Positions 17,716 to 27,372 are shown, counted from the stretch's first letter. The stretch is 64,000 nt of DNA from Salinibius halmophilus (GCF_003577475.1 NZ_QPEP01000003.1:124001-188000); one strand, 5' to 3'. Notes: generated by a model from the sequence alone, not told the origin. Program-made: numbers and translations.

Positions 17716-18684
17716 TCAATGCTTCGGTTTAACTTCGGCAATTTGGGCTTCAGTCAGACCAGTAAACTTCATTACCTGAGAAACCTCAAAACCATCTGCT
17801 AACAATGCAGCAGCTGTTTCAAGCTTACCCTGAATCAAACCCTGCTCTATGCCCTGTTCAATGCCTTGCTCGATGCCTTGCTCGATGCCTTGCTCTAGCC
17901 CCTTTTCCAGGCCTTCGGCGCGTAAAATGTCTGCAATTCTCATAACACCCTCTCCAAGTTGACTAGGCGTTGGCTTGACATGTTCAATCACATTCATCAG
18001 ATGTTCTTTGTCAGCATTACCTACACTCATGGCATATTGTAGCAAGCTGTTGATGAATGCCAACAAGGCATTATTAACCTCTGATTCTTCAACGTACCGA
18101 TCGAACAGTTCAATCACTAACTCACTAATATCGGCATCACGAATGTGTTTAAGTGTTTGCGCTAAAGCGCCAATTAACTCTTGCTGCCTTAGCTGATCAT
18201 CAGGTAGTTGGCTTACGTCTACAAGTGGAACCGGCTGACTGAATAGATCTTTCATAATGCCCAAAGGGTCTTCAAAGCAGTCTGCCAAACTCAGTGAATA
18301 TGGGTACTTATTGCCATGATAAAAAACAATGCAGTATGCCGGAGCGACCAGGCCTTTCGCACCATCTTTGATATGTCGCATGAACAGGCTGAACATGTAA
18401 TAGCCAACCCGAATAGGCATAAACTTATCTGGCCGAGATTGATGTTCGACCAATAAGCTAATGGTCGCAGATTGCCCGGCTAAATCGCAGCTAAACACTA
18501 CATCACTAAATGCACTATCTAGCTGGTCATTAATGTAGGTTGCATCCAACATCACCAAAGACTCTAAATCCAGCTCGTCACGTAGGTGTGAAGGTAAGTA
18601 GTGCTGCATGAACTGCTTCGCGACAAAGGGCCTCTGCATACTTTGCTTAAATATTGCGTCGTGAGGGTTATTGATCGGCTTCAT
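17716..18684 (-). CDS. Rpn family recombination-promoting nuclease / putative transposase
   Basis: A 322-residue protein starting at ATG 18684 behind AGGAG. The start NPHDAIFKQSMQRP, then DVVFSCDL, SLLVEHQSRPD and MPIRVGYYMFSLFMRHI, matches the Rpn (PF04754) PD-(D/E)xK nuclease family, which promotes RecA-independent recombination in E. coli. The candidate catalytic residues are the Asp in SDVVF and Glu in VEHQS. The tail carries a run of EQGI tetrapeptides encoded by a 12-bp repeat, then a helical end. Members are often mobile and multicopy; no terminal repeats were seen here. Confidence 0.85.
   Translation of the reverse strand: MKPINNPHDAIFKQSMQRPFVAKQFMQHYLPSHLRDELDLESLVMLDATYINDQLDSAFSDVVFSCDLAGQSATISLLVEHQSRPDKFMPIRVGYYMFSLFMRHIKDGAKGLVAPAYCIVFYHGNKYPYSLSLADCFEDPLGIMKDLFSQPVPLVDVSQLPDDQLRQQELIGALAQTLKHIRDADISELVIELFDRYVEESEVNNALLAFINSLLQYAMSVGNADKEHLMNVIEHVKPTPSQLGEGVMRIADILRAEGLEKGLEQGIEQGIEQGIEQGIEQGLIQGKLETAAALLADGFEVSQVMKFTGLTEAQIAEVKPKH
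17842..17901. repeat. 12-bp repeat encoding (E-Q-G-I)n
   Basis: Five tandem 12-mers of the type TTGCTCGATGCC inside the Rpn gene encode repeated Glu-Gln-Gly-Ile/Leu. Such C-terminal repeats are common in Rpn proteins and can change length by slippage. Confidence 0.85.
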
Positions 18685-18781
18685 ATCCGCTCCTGCACTT
18701 TTTCTTGCGTTCAAGCCTAAGTGCCAGACACCAAAAACACCTCAATAAAACTGTTTTTATTTACAACTGTATGTAAAACAC

Positions 18782-19228
18782 CTAACCAATCATAAACTCT
18801 CTAAGCTCTGCAATCAGTTCCGCTCTCTCAGATTGAGGTATGCGCTCTTGTTTGGCACCCCACATGCTGTCGCCGGCTTTTCGCCCTTTTACATGCATAT
18901 GAAAATGCCAAACATCCTGCCAGCCAGCAGGTTCGTTGTTTTGCATTAGAGTGATGCCATCTAACTGCCACAGCTGCTTCATTGCTATGGCAACTTGTTG
19001 CGATAGTTCGACGACAGCACTCAGTGTGGCCGGTTCAATAACGTAGATATTTTCGGCAGCAACTTTGGGAATAACCAAAGCGCTTGGAGGGCAGTTTTGG
19101 TAGCGATGCAGCCCCAAACATACAAAAGCCTGTTCATTCTGATAGATAATTTCAGCCGCCGATTCTTTAGGGCAACTTAGAATGCGCGTGAACGGGCTTA
19201 CGTAGTCCTTTGGTTTGTGTGAAATCAT
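18782..19228 (-). CDS. HIT family nucleotide hydrolase
   Basis: A 148-residue protein with the histidine-triad motif HFHMHVKGR near residue 108. The upstream sequence GGLHRYQNCPPSALVIPK-like region and DGITLMQNNEPAGWQDV are typical of HINT/HIT enzymes, which hydrolyse nucleotide phosphoramidates or dinucleotide polyphosphates. The start has GGGGA six bases upstream. It sits between prolyl aminopeptidase and the Rpn gene, all leftward. Confidence 0.85.
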   Translation of the reverse strand: MISHKPKDYVSPFTRILSCPKESAAEIIYQNEQAFVCLGLHRYQNCPPSALVIPKVAAENIYVIEPATLSAVVELSQQVAIAMKQLWQLDGITLMQNNEPAGWQDVWHFHMHVKGRKAGDSMWGAKQERIPQSERAELIAELREFMIG

Positions 19229-19254
19229 CCTTTATCCCCTACACCAAAAAGCGT

Positions 19255-20244
19255 TTAGGCAAACTTTGCTAGTGCTTGACGAATGGCTTGTCCAAAACCT
19301 ATACCGCCATGGCCAGCTTCTTCTAATATGCAAAGCTCACTGGCGGGCCAAACGTTGTGAAGTTGGTAGGCAGTATCTAACGGCCCAGAGATATCCCACT
19401 TGCCATGAATCAAAACCGCAGGAATATCAGCAATTTTTTCGATGTTTTGTATCAGCTGATTCGGCGCTAAAAAGCAATCGTTCGACCAATAGTGGGTGAC
19501 TAGCCTAGCGAAGATTAAGCTTAACTCTGGATCTTGAAAGCGAGCGGAAGGCTGCCAGCCTGGCATTAACGAGACATGAGTGTCTTCCCATTTGCACCAA
19601 GCTTTAGCTGCTGGCTGGTGAACAGCCGGATCGCTGCTTTGTAATAACTTGGCATAAGCTGCACAGATGTCGCCTGTGTCGTCTTCTGTATAGCTGCACT
19701 CTCTTTGCTCTTCTGGCAGATACTCAACAAAACTCTGCCATTCACGCGGAAAGATGCGGCCCATATCACGGGTAATCCAATCAATCTCCTGGCGAGTACC
19801 AAGTGTAACCGAGCCCAGTACCATGGCTTTGACGCGCTGTGGAAACGCTTGTGCATAGGCTAGTGCCAACGTGACACCCCAAGAACCTGCTACTAATACC
19901 CAGCGTTCAATACCCAAATGGCGACGCAAACTCTCAATATCATCAATTTGCTGAGCGGTGTTGTTATTTGAAAAGTCATAATCCGGCTCAGATGCCAATG
20001 GTTTGCTGCGCCCACAACCACGCTGATCAAACAACACTGCATGGTATTTCTCTGGATCAAAGTAGCGTCGCGTTCCAGGTCCACAACTGCCGCCAGGGCC
20101 GCCATGCAGATATAGAGCTGGTTGGCCGCTGGGATTGCCAACTTGCTCAAAATAGAGTTTAGAGCCATCACTTACCGGTAACTCGGCAGCATGGAATGGC
20201 TCTATCGGTGGGAAGGCTTGATTCGTCGATTGACTCCTAGACAC
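19255..20244 (-). CDS. pip: Prolyl aminopeptidase (alpha/beta hydrolase, S33)
   Basis: A roughly 329-residue S33 peptidase that removes N-terminal proline. Signatures are the oxyanion segment LHGGPGGSCGPG, DQRGCGRSKPL, the nucleophile elbow GSWGVTLALAYA and the late His in EEAGHGGIG. The start is uncertain: GTG 20244 overlaps the cupin stop by eight bases, TTG 20259 is the other option, and neither has an ideal ribosome site. Overlap indicates translational coupling with the cupin gene. Confidence 0.85.
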   Translation of the reverse strand: MSRSQSTNQAFPPIEPFHAAELPVSDGSKLYFEQVGNPSGQPALYLHGGPGGSCGPGTRRYFDPEKYHAVLFDQRGCGRSKPLASEPDYDFSNNNTAQQIDDIESLRRHLGIERWVLVAGSWGVTLALAYAQAFPQRVKAMVLGSVTLGTRQEIDWITRDMGRIFPREWQSFVEYLPEEQRECSYTEDDTGDICAAYAKLLQSSDPAVHQPAAKAWCKWEDTHVSLMPGWQPSARFQDPELSLIFARLVTHYWSNDCFLAPNQLIQNIEKIADIPAVLIHGKWDISGPLDTAYQLHNVWPASELCILEEAGHGGIGFGQAIRQALAKFA

Positions 20245-20548
20245 TGCCTTGAGTCTCAACTACCAATACCCGAGCTTCACCCTGTGGGTGTGCCACGTGC
20301 TCTGTGCCAACCGAGGCGTAGAAAATATCACCAACATTAAGCAGTACTGACTTTTCTTCACCGGCTTCACGATACAGCATGTTCACTACACCATCGAGCA
20401 CAACAAACACCTCTTCACCATCATTGACGTGCCATTTATATGGCTGATTAGTCCAGTGCAGGCGCGTGGTAATACCATTCATATTGGCAATATCCAACGC
20501 ACCCCATGCTCGCTCGGCAGTGAACGATTTACCCTTTATGATTTTCAT
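20237..20548 (-). CDS. Small cupin-domain protein
   Basis: A 103-residue single-domain cupin: WHVNDGEEVFVVLDGVVNML gives the first cupin box and GDIFYASVGTEHVAHP the second, with His and Glu suited to a metal. Function is unknown; such proteins act as small dioxygenases, isomerases or sugar binders. It is translationally coupled to pip. Confidence 0.8.
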   Translation of the reverse strand: MKIIKGKSFTAERAWGALDIANMNGITTRLHWTNQPYKWHVNDGEEVFVVLDGVVNMLYREAGEEKSVLLNVGDIFYASVGTEHVAHPQGEARVLVVETQGSV

Positions 20549-20671
20549 AGTGCCTCCGTAGAATAACGGCCAATTGCAAGCCGCAATTGCTAAATATTAC
20601 CGCTTATTATCGGCCTGCCTAAACATAAACAAGCTGCTAAGTCTGCAAAAAACCTTGCTTTTGGCTCTTGC

Positions 20672-21334
20672 CTAACTTGTTGCGGCATTGTGTTTATAGA
20701 GCCCAGCAAGGTTTAATACTTGCTCAAGGTCAGAGAAGTCGGGCACATTTACGGGGTGCGCTACTCGGTCTCCTACCAACACCAAATCCCAATTTAACTG
20801 GGCACAGGCTTTCACATCCCATTCGGCATCACCAAAGTAGGTAACCCTTACATTGGTATCAGCACCAGTTTTAGCCAAGGCCGATTTCATAATCTCAATT
20901 CGATGCGAGTGGTCGTTGGCAGAAGCCAGCACGATATTAGTAATGTCGATGCCGGCACTAGCCAGTTTTAACCGTGCCGTTTCACCCCAGCCACCTGTCG
21001 CGATAGAGATCTTAATATCCGAGCGCTGTTTAAGATAAGCGATCAATTCAACCGCGCCAGCAATAGGCTTGGCGGGGTTTTGCGCTAAGTACTGTTTGAT
21101 ATTGTCGATAAACACTTGCTTCACTTTTGCTTGCAGCACCTCTTTTTGTGCTAGTAAGCCAGAGCGTTCAAAATGCGTTGCAAGAATGCCGGAGTCCGTC
21201 ACATGAGGATAAGACGCCCAATCTCGATCAATACGATGATTGAGTACAGTCTCCACTGCAGCAACAAAACATTGCTCATCAAACTTAAATGACTGCACTA
21301 GGGTTTGGTCGACATCAAACATCAAATGATGCAT
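20672..21334 (-). CDS. HAD family hydrolase
   Basis: A 220-residue phosphatase-like protein starting at ATG 21334, behind AAGGAA. Motif I is FDVDQTLVQS, motif II the Thr of SIATGGWG, and motif IV FGDAEWDVKACAQL. This resembles phosphoglycolate-phosphatase-type HAD enzymes; the substrate is unknown. It starts 11 bases after the NUDIX gene stop and belongs to a three-gene leftward operon. Confidence 0.82.
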   Translation of the reverse strand: MHHLMFDVDQTLVQSFKFDEQCFVAAVETVLNHRIDRDWASYPHVTDSGILATHFERSGLLAQKEVLQAKVKQVFIDNIKQYLAQNPAKPIAGAVELIAYLKQRSDIKISIATGGWGETARLKLASAGIDITNIVLASANDHSHRIEIMKSALAKTGADTNVRVTYFGDAEWDVKACAQLNWDLVLVGDRVAHPVNVPDFSDLEQVLNLAGLYKHNAATS

Positions 21335-21344
21335 TAAGAGTTCC

Positions 21345-21773
21345 TTATTGAATCTCAACTTGCCCAGCAATCAAGCGCTGCACATAGTCAAAAAGAACGG
21401 ATTGGATTTTTGGGTAGGTTAATTGATCGGGCATGGAGGCAAAGCTCTTAACCTCTGCAATTTCGTGTTCAAGCGAACCCGAAAATTGGCTAATTTGAGC
21501 CAAAAACAAACCACCATAGGTTGTTTGCTCATTGACCGTCACCGAATACACACCGATTGGTTCAATAGAAAAATCGGTTGCGCCAGTTTCTTCAGCCAGC
21601 TCACGCTTGGCTGCTGCCAATGCCGTTTCACCCGCTTCAATATGACCGCCCGGAATCTCCCACGTGTTGCACTGATGATGGCGCACTAATACATAACCAC
21701 ATTGATCTTTTGCAACAATAACCGAATATTTAAGTGGCAGGTCTTCACGCCAAGGCAATGCAGCAATATTCAT
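21345..21773 (-). CDS. NUDIX hydrolase
   Basis: A 142-residue protein with the complete Nudix box: GGHIEAGETALAAAKRELAEETGA fits GX5EX7REUXEEXGU (residues about 43-65). The family hydrolyses nucleoside diphosphates linked to other groups. The ATG overlaps the stop of the upstream unknown gene by four bases. Confidence 0.87.
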   Translation of the reverse strand: MNIAALPWREDLPLKYSVIVAKDQCGYVLVRHHQCNTWEIPGGHIEAGETALAAAKRELAEETGATDFSIEPIGVYSVTVNEQTTYGGLFLAQISQFSGSLEHEIAEVKSFASMPDQLTYPKIQSVLFDYVQRLIAGQVEIQ

Positions 21774-22429
21774 TCTTTCTTGTCTCCGGCCAATTGGGCA
21801 TCTGGTTTTGTATCAGGCATCACGTCAGCGAACTGCTCAAAGCTTTTGAGTACGTGCTCAGCAAGTGCTTTTTTACCCGTCGAGAGCGCCATGAAGTAGC
21901 AAGTCAGCGCTGTCATGCCGTTGCAAGTTTTGAGTAAGGCCTCGATCAGCTGCGCTGGGTAGCCCATCGCGTGCCGGTTTACCGCGTGAATTCCCCCGTG
22001 CACATAAGAACTTAAGTGCGGCCAGTGGTGCTTTTTTATTTCAAGTAACGGCTCAACCATTTTTTCCGGCGCTGTGTTTTGCAGGTGTTTTAGCATTTCG
22101 CTAAGCATGGGGATATTGCTCGCTTTTTTAGCGCTATGGTCATCTAGCTGGGTGCTCAATTTTTCTACTTGGGCGTCGGTTGCAGCAAACTGTATCCATT
22201 TCGCGCGCACCAGCGCTTCAAACTGCAACCTCACTAAGGTAACAGCAGAGGTAAAATTACCTGCACCGCATAATATTTTCACACTTTGCGCATGTTCGAG
22301 CGATACACAGCAAAGCACGTGCGTGACTCGATTTCGAATCGTATCGGCATACATAGGTTGGTGAATCACCAGACCAATTATTTGCTCATACTCATTGGTT
22401 CTTGCCAAAAGCTTGTTTAGGTCACTCAT
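21770..22429 (-). CDS. Helical protein of unknown function (DUF6988/DUF5677-like)
   Basis: A mostly helical protein of about 219 residues from MSDLNKLLARTNEYEQ. The pattern LEHAQSVKILCGAGNFTSAVTLVRLQFEALVRAKW resembles abortive-infection or DUF5677-type proteins, in which a conserved R(x)QFEA-like helix is followed by a HWxHLSSYVHGG segment. The start at 22429 is preferred over 22504 because the bases above it read as a leftover EAL-domain gene on the other strand. It is co-translated with the NUDIX gene. Confidence 0.6.
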   Translation of the reverse strand: MSDLNKLLARTNEYEQIIGLVIHQPMYADTIRNRVTHVLCCVSLEHAQSVKILCGAGNFTSAVTLVRLQFEALVRAKWIQFAATDAQVEKLSTQLDDHSAKKASNIPMLSEMLKHLQNTAPEKMVEPLLEIKKHHWPHLSSYVHGGIHAVNRHAMGYPAQLIEALLKTCNGMTALTCYFMALSTGKKALAEHVLKSFEQFADVMPDTKPDAQLAGDKKE

Positions 22430-22483
22430 GTGCTTGGATGTCTGCCTCGTTGGGCACTTATTCAGCATATTACCAGCAATTAA

Positions 22484-22678
22484 GAAGATGCCGCCATCGT
22501 ACACTCCATTGTGCAGCTAGCAAGCAGCTTAAAGCTCGACGTAGTAGCAGAGGGCGTAGAAGATGGCGACACCATCAACTATTTAAGTAAGCTTGGCGTT
22601 ACTTATGTGCAGGGTTATCACCTAGCCAAGCCCATGCCGTGTGCCGATTTTTCTAAATGGCTGGATCATTATAAGTGA
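22484..22678 (+). pseudogene. EAL-domain C-terminal remnant
   Basis: 65 open codons run from just after TAA at 22481 to TGA at 22678. The frame reads EDAAIVHSIVQLASS, then DVVAEGVEDGDT, then YVQGYHLAKPMP and FSKWL, the end of a c-di-GMP phosphodiesterase EAL domain. No start codon or remaining domain lies upstream. It overlaps only the discarded 5' extension of the 21770 gene. Confidence 0.8.
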
Positions 22679-22903
22679 GTTAAATAGCTATATATCGCTA
22701 TGTATTTTTACCACCAAAACCCTACCCAAACTGCCAGCACCTACGAATAATTCAAGTAATAAAATTACCAGATCAGTATTTCTGATCAATTTAATTTGCA
22801 CGTCACATTAATTATGCGGTAAATGTTACCTGTGGTAGCAAATAAATATTCCAATAAGTAACACTTTGCTAACACTGCCTTCTCTCTCAAAAAGGTGACA
22901 TCA

Positions 22904-24136
22904 ATGGAATTAGAATACGACCGCAAGGAAGGCCGGCGCAATATTATCATTGCCGCTGCCTCCACCGCTGCGCTCACTGTTAGTGGCGGTGCACTGTATT
23001 GGTTCTTGCAACCTGAAATCCCCGAGGTTCGCTATATCGAACCGACCTTTGGCGACTACCGCATGGTCATTCAGGGTACGGGTGAGCTAGAGCCGAATAA
23101 AATCATAACCCTATCCAATCAGCAGTCAGGCTTACTTGATAAAGTATTGAATCGCGATGGCGATATGCTCAAGTTAGGCGAACAAGTACTGCAACTGAAA
23201 AACCCAGAACTTGAACTGAAAGTCACCGAGCTAACCGCTGAGTTAGCCGGCATGCAAGATGACCTTGCGCTTACCGAAGTCAGTCAGCAGGTCGCCCTAC
23301 TCGACCTAGAGCAAACCCAAGCGCGTCAGCAGCGCGAACTAGATTCCGCCCAAGATGAGCTAAGGCGTAACCAAACGCTCGCCGACAGCGGCAATGCCAG
23401 TAGCGTGACGGTGATGCGCTCGCAAATAGCCGTTGAGGCCGCCCAGCAGGCATTGGCCTCCACGCAGCGCCGCCTTGCGCTTACCGAGCAAGAACAAACC
23501 ATTCGCAACCGCATTGCACAGAACAAGATCGCGCAACTGCGTGATGAAATCGGTCGCACGCAGGCGCAACTAGCACAGCTGACCGTTGCCACAGATCGCC
23601 CAGGGCGGTTGCGCTTTACCCAAGACTGGCAAGAAGGCGCTTATGTCGGCCAATACAGCAAAATTGCGCAAGTGGTTGTGAACAACGAAATGGTGGCCAC
23701 GGCGAGTGTGTCGATTAGTCGCCAGCCCTACCTAGCCGAGGGGTTAACCTGCTCGTTTGACGTACAAGGCAAGACCTTTGATGGGGAAGTCGCACCGCTT
23801 GAGAGTGTTAACAACGAAGGCTTTTATGAGCAAAAGTTCTTGTTGTACCAGCAAAGTGAAGACTGGACCGAAGGCTTACCTGCCAGTTACGTCTGCGTTT
23901 ATGAAAGCGAGGCACCGGCTTATAAAATTACCCTAGACGACAGCATTCCTCGTGTATGGCGCGTTTGGCGTGTACGCGACGGTGAACTATCGTCGGTGCG
24001 CCTTGACGTGCTGCATTTAACCGGTGATGAGTACCGTATCGATGGCGACGTACAGGAAGGCGATAAATTAATCATTGAAGATGAATTGGCAGAGAAATTT
24101 ACCATTGAAGGAGAGCTCTATGAGCGCATTAATTAA
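22904..24136 (+). CDS. MacA-like periplasmic adaptor (HlyD/RND membrane fusion protein)
   Basis: A 410-residue protein from ATG 22904 behind AAAGGTGA. A short cytoplasmic start is followed by one membrane span (residues about 14-36), then a periplasmic region. It has a lipoyl-like half (GTGELEPNKIITLSNQQSG), a long coiled coil near 95-215 rich in E, Q, A and L, and a beta-barrel domain. Adaptors of this kind join an inner-membrane ABC transporter to an outer-membrane channel or a periplasmic target. Its last 17 bases overlap the ATPase gene, so the two are coupled. No TolC-like gene is present in the window. Confidence 0.85.
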   Translation: MELEYDRKEGRRNIIIAAASTAALTVSGGALYWFLQPEIPEVRYIEPTFGDYRMVIQGTGELEPNKIITLSNQQSGLLDKVLNRDGDMLKLGEQVLQLKNPELELKVTELTAELAGMQDDLALTEVSQQVALLDLEQTQARQQRELDSAQDELRRNQTLADSGNASSVTVMRSQIAVEAAQQALASTQRRLALTEQEQTIRNRIAQNKIAQLRDEIGRTQAQLAQLTVATDRPGRLRFTQDWQEGAYVGQYSKIAQVVVNNEMVATASVSISRQPYLAEGLTCSFDVQGKTFDGEVAPLESVNNEGFYEQKFLLYQQSEDWTEGLPASYVCVYESEAPAYKITLDDSIPRVWRVWRVRDGELSSVRLDVLHLTGDEYRIDGDVQEGDKLIIEDELAEKFTIEGELYERIN

Positions 24137-24818
24137 GTTAACAGGCGCCAGTAAATTTTTTGGTTCGGGCCAGCAGAAAGTCGCCGCGCTCAACAATGTG
24201 GACCTAGAAATTGAACAAGGCAAGTATGTCAGCATCCAAGGCCCATCTGGTAGTGGTAAATCAAGCCTGCTAAACGTGGTTGGACTACTGTCGCCACTTT
24301 CTGAAGGGGAATATACGCTAGCCGGTGAAAACATGGTGGGGTTAAGTGCCAACCAGTTAGCCCAGGTACGCAACCGCCACCTAGGGATGATATTCCAAAA
24401 CTTCAACCTAGTGGCCGACCTAACCATTGAGCAAAACATTATGCTGCCACTGGTGTACAGCCAGCATGATCGCAAAACTTGGAAAGATCGCATTCACAAG
24501 GTGCTCAGCCAGGTCGACCTGCCCGACTACGGCAAACGCTTGCCAGGGCAACTATCAGGCGGCCAACAGCAGCGCATAGCCGTTGCCCGTGCCTTGGTCA
24601 CCGAACCAGATATCCTTATTGCCGATGAACCTACCGGTAACCTAGATACCAAAACCGGTCGTGCCATTATGGACCTGTTTAACGAGCTACACGATGCGGG
24701 TAACACCATCATGATGGTGACGCACAACCCGGAGCACGCAGCCCTTGCCGTTGAGCAATACCTGCTCGACTCCGGTGAAATATTTAACTATGAAGCAGCC
24801 ATGCAAAAACAAGCCTAA
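24120..24818 (+). CDS. MacB/LolD-type ABC transporter ATP-binding protein
   Basis: A 232-residue ATPase from ATG 24120 with AAGGAG just upstream. Walker A is GPSGSGKSS, the signature LSGGQQQRIAVARAL, and Walker B ILIADEPTGNLD, with the D-loop and His switch VTHNPEHA. This is the MacB/LolD/FtsE subtype that powers mechanotransmitting (type VII) exporters. It lies between the adaptor and two tandem permeases, so one ATPase may serve several permeases. Confidence 0.9.
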   Translation: MSALIKLTGASKFFGSGQQKVAALNNVDLEIEQGKYVSIQGPSGSGKSSLLNVVGLLSPLSEGEYTLAGENMVGLSANQLAQVRNRHLGMIFQNFNLVADLTIEQNIMLPLVYSQHDRKTWKDRIHKVLSQVDLPDYGKRLPGQLSGGQQQRIAVARALVTEPDILIADEPTGNLDTKTGRAIMDLFNELHDAGNTIMMVTHNPEHAALAVEQYLLDSGEIFNYEAAMQKQA

Positions 24819-24911
24819 ATAACACAACAAAAAAGGGCCTCTAATTACCTTGCATACCAAAGGTTTTTAGAGCGAGCCCAACCTGGGCCAACTAACGAAT
24901 AAGGGCTAACG

Positions 24912-27365
24912 ATGCTACCTGAACTCTCTCTCTCGTGGCGCTTTGTTAAACCGCTGCGTGCACTTTTAGCATTTTTAATCATTCTACTGGCTAGCTTTAT
25001 GGCCATTGCTTTAATGTATTGGCAAACCGCACAAGATTATCGGCAAAACGTTCCCTCTGGGGTGGTGGAAAAGAACTATTTCACCGTTGGTTTTGATGCC
25101 ATATCTGAGCTTGGCCGAATTGATGAATGTACGGTTGATCAAATCAACGACATAGATGGCATTACCAGTTCTATGGTTGAGCTGGAGATGCTGTATGACG
25201 ACCAGAGCACCATTATTGGCGATACCCGTACACTAGCTTTAGTCGATGACCAAATCCAAACTGTGGCGCCTAACTTTCTCGACTTCTTTGGCATTGAACC
25301 AACCGAACGTTTTTTTGATCATCGCCAGCTTTATCAAGAACGCTGGGTATATGTTAACGAAACATGGTGGCAGCAAAATCAGCATTTAGCGAAAGAGCGC
25401 AACGGCTACTTATCGCTCGAAGTTGCCATATCGTTTATGGGAAACGGTGAAGAGTTGGTCGATACGCAAGTGCTGCCGATAGCAGGTATATTGCCAGGCG
25501 ACTTTCACCCGTATCAAAGCCAACAGCAACCGGCAATCATTGCCAGTAATGGGTTATCCTACTGGCATCCAGAAGAGCAATACAACGGCTTCGTATTCGA
25601 GCCGCCACGCGCCCCAGGTTCGCGCTCATATTGGTGGGCACGCCTGCTGATTAGTGCCGATAACAACACTTCCCTAGCCGAGCTTGAAACTCGTATCAAC
25701 CAAACGCTTTTAGAGTCCCCTGCGCCCTGTGTAAGATATCTTTATGCATTTCGCAACATGAAGCTCCTGCCCGGTAGCCGAATGGACCTGGCTGAATACG
25801 AGAAGCAAGGCGAGTCAGTCAGCTTACTGACCTTGGTGGTGATTGCACTGGGTATTATTGTGTGCCTCTACACGCTTGCCTTGGCTCAGCGCCTACAAAG
25901 CGTGCGCCAGCAAGAGTTCTTACTGAAAATCGCCATGGGAGGCAGCCCAAAGCGCATTGCCATGCAGATACTGGCAGAAACCTCGATGTTCGCCGTATTG
26001 GCACTAGTCTTGGCGGTGGTGGTTTATTTACCATTGAATCACTTTGCTGATGCTATTGGCTTTGTTAGCACCTCAGAGTTGCAATTAACACCCTGGCTAA
26101 TACTGCTTGGTGTAGTCTTTGCCATTGGCTTCTATCTTGTAATGGCCAGCCGCAAAGTGGCCGACCCAGAATATGTTTATCAAGGGTTAACCAACCTGCG
26201 CCATAAAATACAACACAAGTTCTGGTGGCTGCAGTTAAACCACGCCATCTACTTGGTTGTTCTCGCGGTTGCCGTGCTAATTATGGGATTAATCAGTACT
26301 GCCTATTGGCGCCAACTCATGCCTAATGATGTAATGAGCAAAACCGATTACCAAGTGGTTGTGCAAGACTGGCAAATGACCAATGGTGAAGTGGAAACCC
26401 TATCCGAGTTTTATCCCAGCGAAGCCGACGTACTAGCACTGCTGCGCGATAACCGAGACCGTGTCGCCCTGCAATGTGGCAACTATGATGTGCAAGGTAT
26501 GCAGCTTAAAGGCGCAAACGAGCCACCAGTGAACATTGTTAATAGCGTTGCTAGCGACTCGTTTTTTGAACATGTTTTAGATTTAGGCCCAATTGAAGGC
26601 CGCCAAGCCTTTATTACGCCAGATGCCGCCAAGGCTCTGAATATCTCAAGCGATATGCGGGATCTCGCCGACGTTCGTATCGCTAATGTTCCCGGTGTGA
26701 ATGCAGAAGGTCGAGTCGTCCTGCGCGGCAGCCAAGGCATTCAACGAGTGCTGCCAGAAATGAATATGCCTAATTTGGCCAGCGCCCCAATTATGTATAA
26801 GCCCTTATCTGTACCGACAGGAACCAGCTGTTTTTCAGGGGTGCTTTGGGTAGCGCCAGATTTCGACAAACAACTGATTGATAACCTAGAAATGAGCCTT
26901 AGTTATGCAGGTAAAGACCTTGGCTATCGACTGCTCAGCTGGCAGGAGTATATGGCGCTAGAGCAAGAAGTGGCGGTACAGCGACTGCGCTTAGTACTGG
27001 TGTTATCTGCTTTGGCTATGGTGTCGTTGTTTGCCATTGTGCTGCTCAATACCAGTTATTTGTTCAAACACATGCAGCCTTGGTATTGGTTAAACATTGC
27101 CCAAGGCATGCCACCACGGGTGGCAAAAATACAAACCCAGCTTCGTATTGGTGTGCTTAGCGCCATAGCACTGGTGACAGCCTTGGTCATTGCGGTGTTT
27201 GGCTTCTACGAGTTTTTCCCGCTGGTTTCACAATGGCTACCAAGGCGCGATGCGCTGAACCTAGCCGTGATTGCCACCGTGCTGATTTTAGTCGTACAGC
27301 AAGTTAGCCTTTGGTGGTGTGCGCGCACGCTAAACAACAAGGACTTGAGTGTTTGGCAGAGCTAA
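24912..27365 (+). CDS. Double-module FtsX/MacB-type ABC permease
   Basis: An 817-residue permease with two FtsX-like modules in one chain: membrane span near 14-35, outer domain to about 295, three spans near 300-410, a fifth span near 447-468, a second outer domain, then three spans near 690-805. MacB and LolC/E have four spans per chain, so this chain looks like a fused dimer. It belongs with the adaptor at 22904 and ATPase at 24120. It is nearly identical to the next gene at both ends but diverges in the middle, as expected for gene conversion or substrate-domain exchange. Confidence 0.87.
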   Translation: MLPELSLSWRFVKPLRALLAFLIILLASFMAIALMYWQTAQDYRQNVPSGVVEKNYFTVGFDAISELGRIDECTVDQINDIDGITSSMVELEMLYDDQSTIIGDTRTLALVDDQIQTVAPNFLDFFGIEPTERFFDHRQLYQERWVYVNETWWQQNQHLAKERNGYLSLEVAISFMGNGEELVDTQVLPIAGILPGDFHPYQSQQQPAIIASNGLSYWHPEEQYNGFVFEPPRAPGSRSYWWARLLISADNNTSLAELETRINQTLLESPAPCVRYLYAFRNMKLLPGSRMDLAEYEKQGESVSLLTLVVIALGIIVCLYTLALAQRLQSVRQQEFLLKIAMGGSPKRIAMQILAETSMFAVLALVLAVVVYLPLNHFADAIGFVSTSELQLTPWLILLGVVFAIGFYLVMASRKVADPEYVYQGLTNLRHKIQHKFWWLQLNHAIYLVVLAVAVLIMGLISTAYWRQLMPNDVMSKTDYQVVVQDWQMTNGEVETLSEFYPSEADVLALLRDNRDRVALQCGNYDVQGMQLKGANEPPVNIVNSVASDSFFEHVLDLGPIEGRQAFITPDAAKALNISSDMRDLADVRIANVPGVNAEGRVVLRGSQGIQRVLPEMNMPNLASAPIMYKPLSVPTGTSCFSGVLWVAPDFDKQLIDNLEMSLSYAGKDLGYRLLSWQEYMALEQEVAVQRLRLVLVLSALAMVSLFAIVLLNTSYLFKHMQPWYWLNIAQGMPPRVAKIQTQLRIGVLSAIALVTALVIAVFGFYEFFPLVSQWLPRRDALNLAVIATVLILVVQQVSLWWCARTLNNKDLSVWQS

Positions 27366-27372
27366 CAAGGGC

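Noticed and set aside
22430-22504. Extended N-terminus of the unknown gene at 21770
   Set aside because: The stretch reads as EAL-domain remnant on the other strand and lacks a ribosome site.
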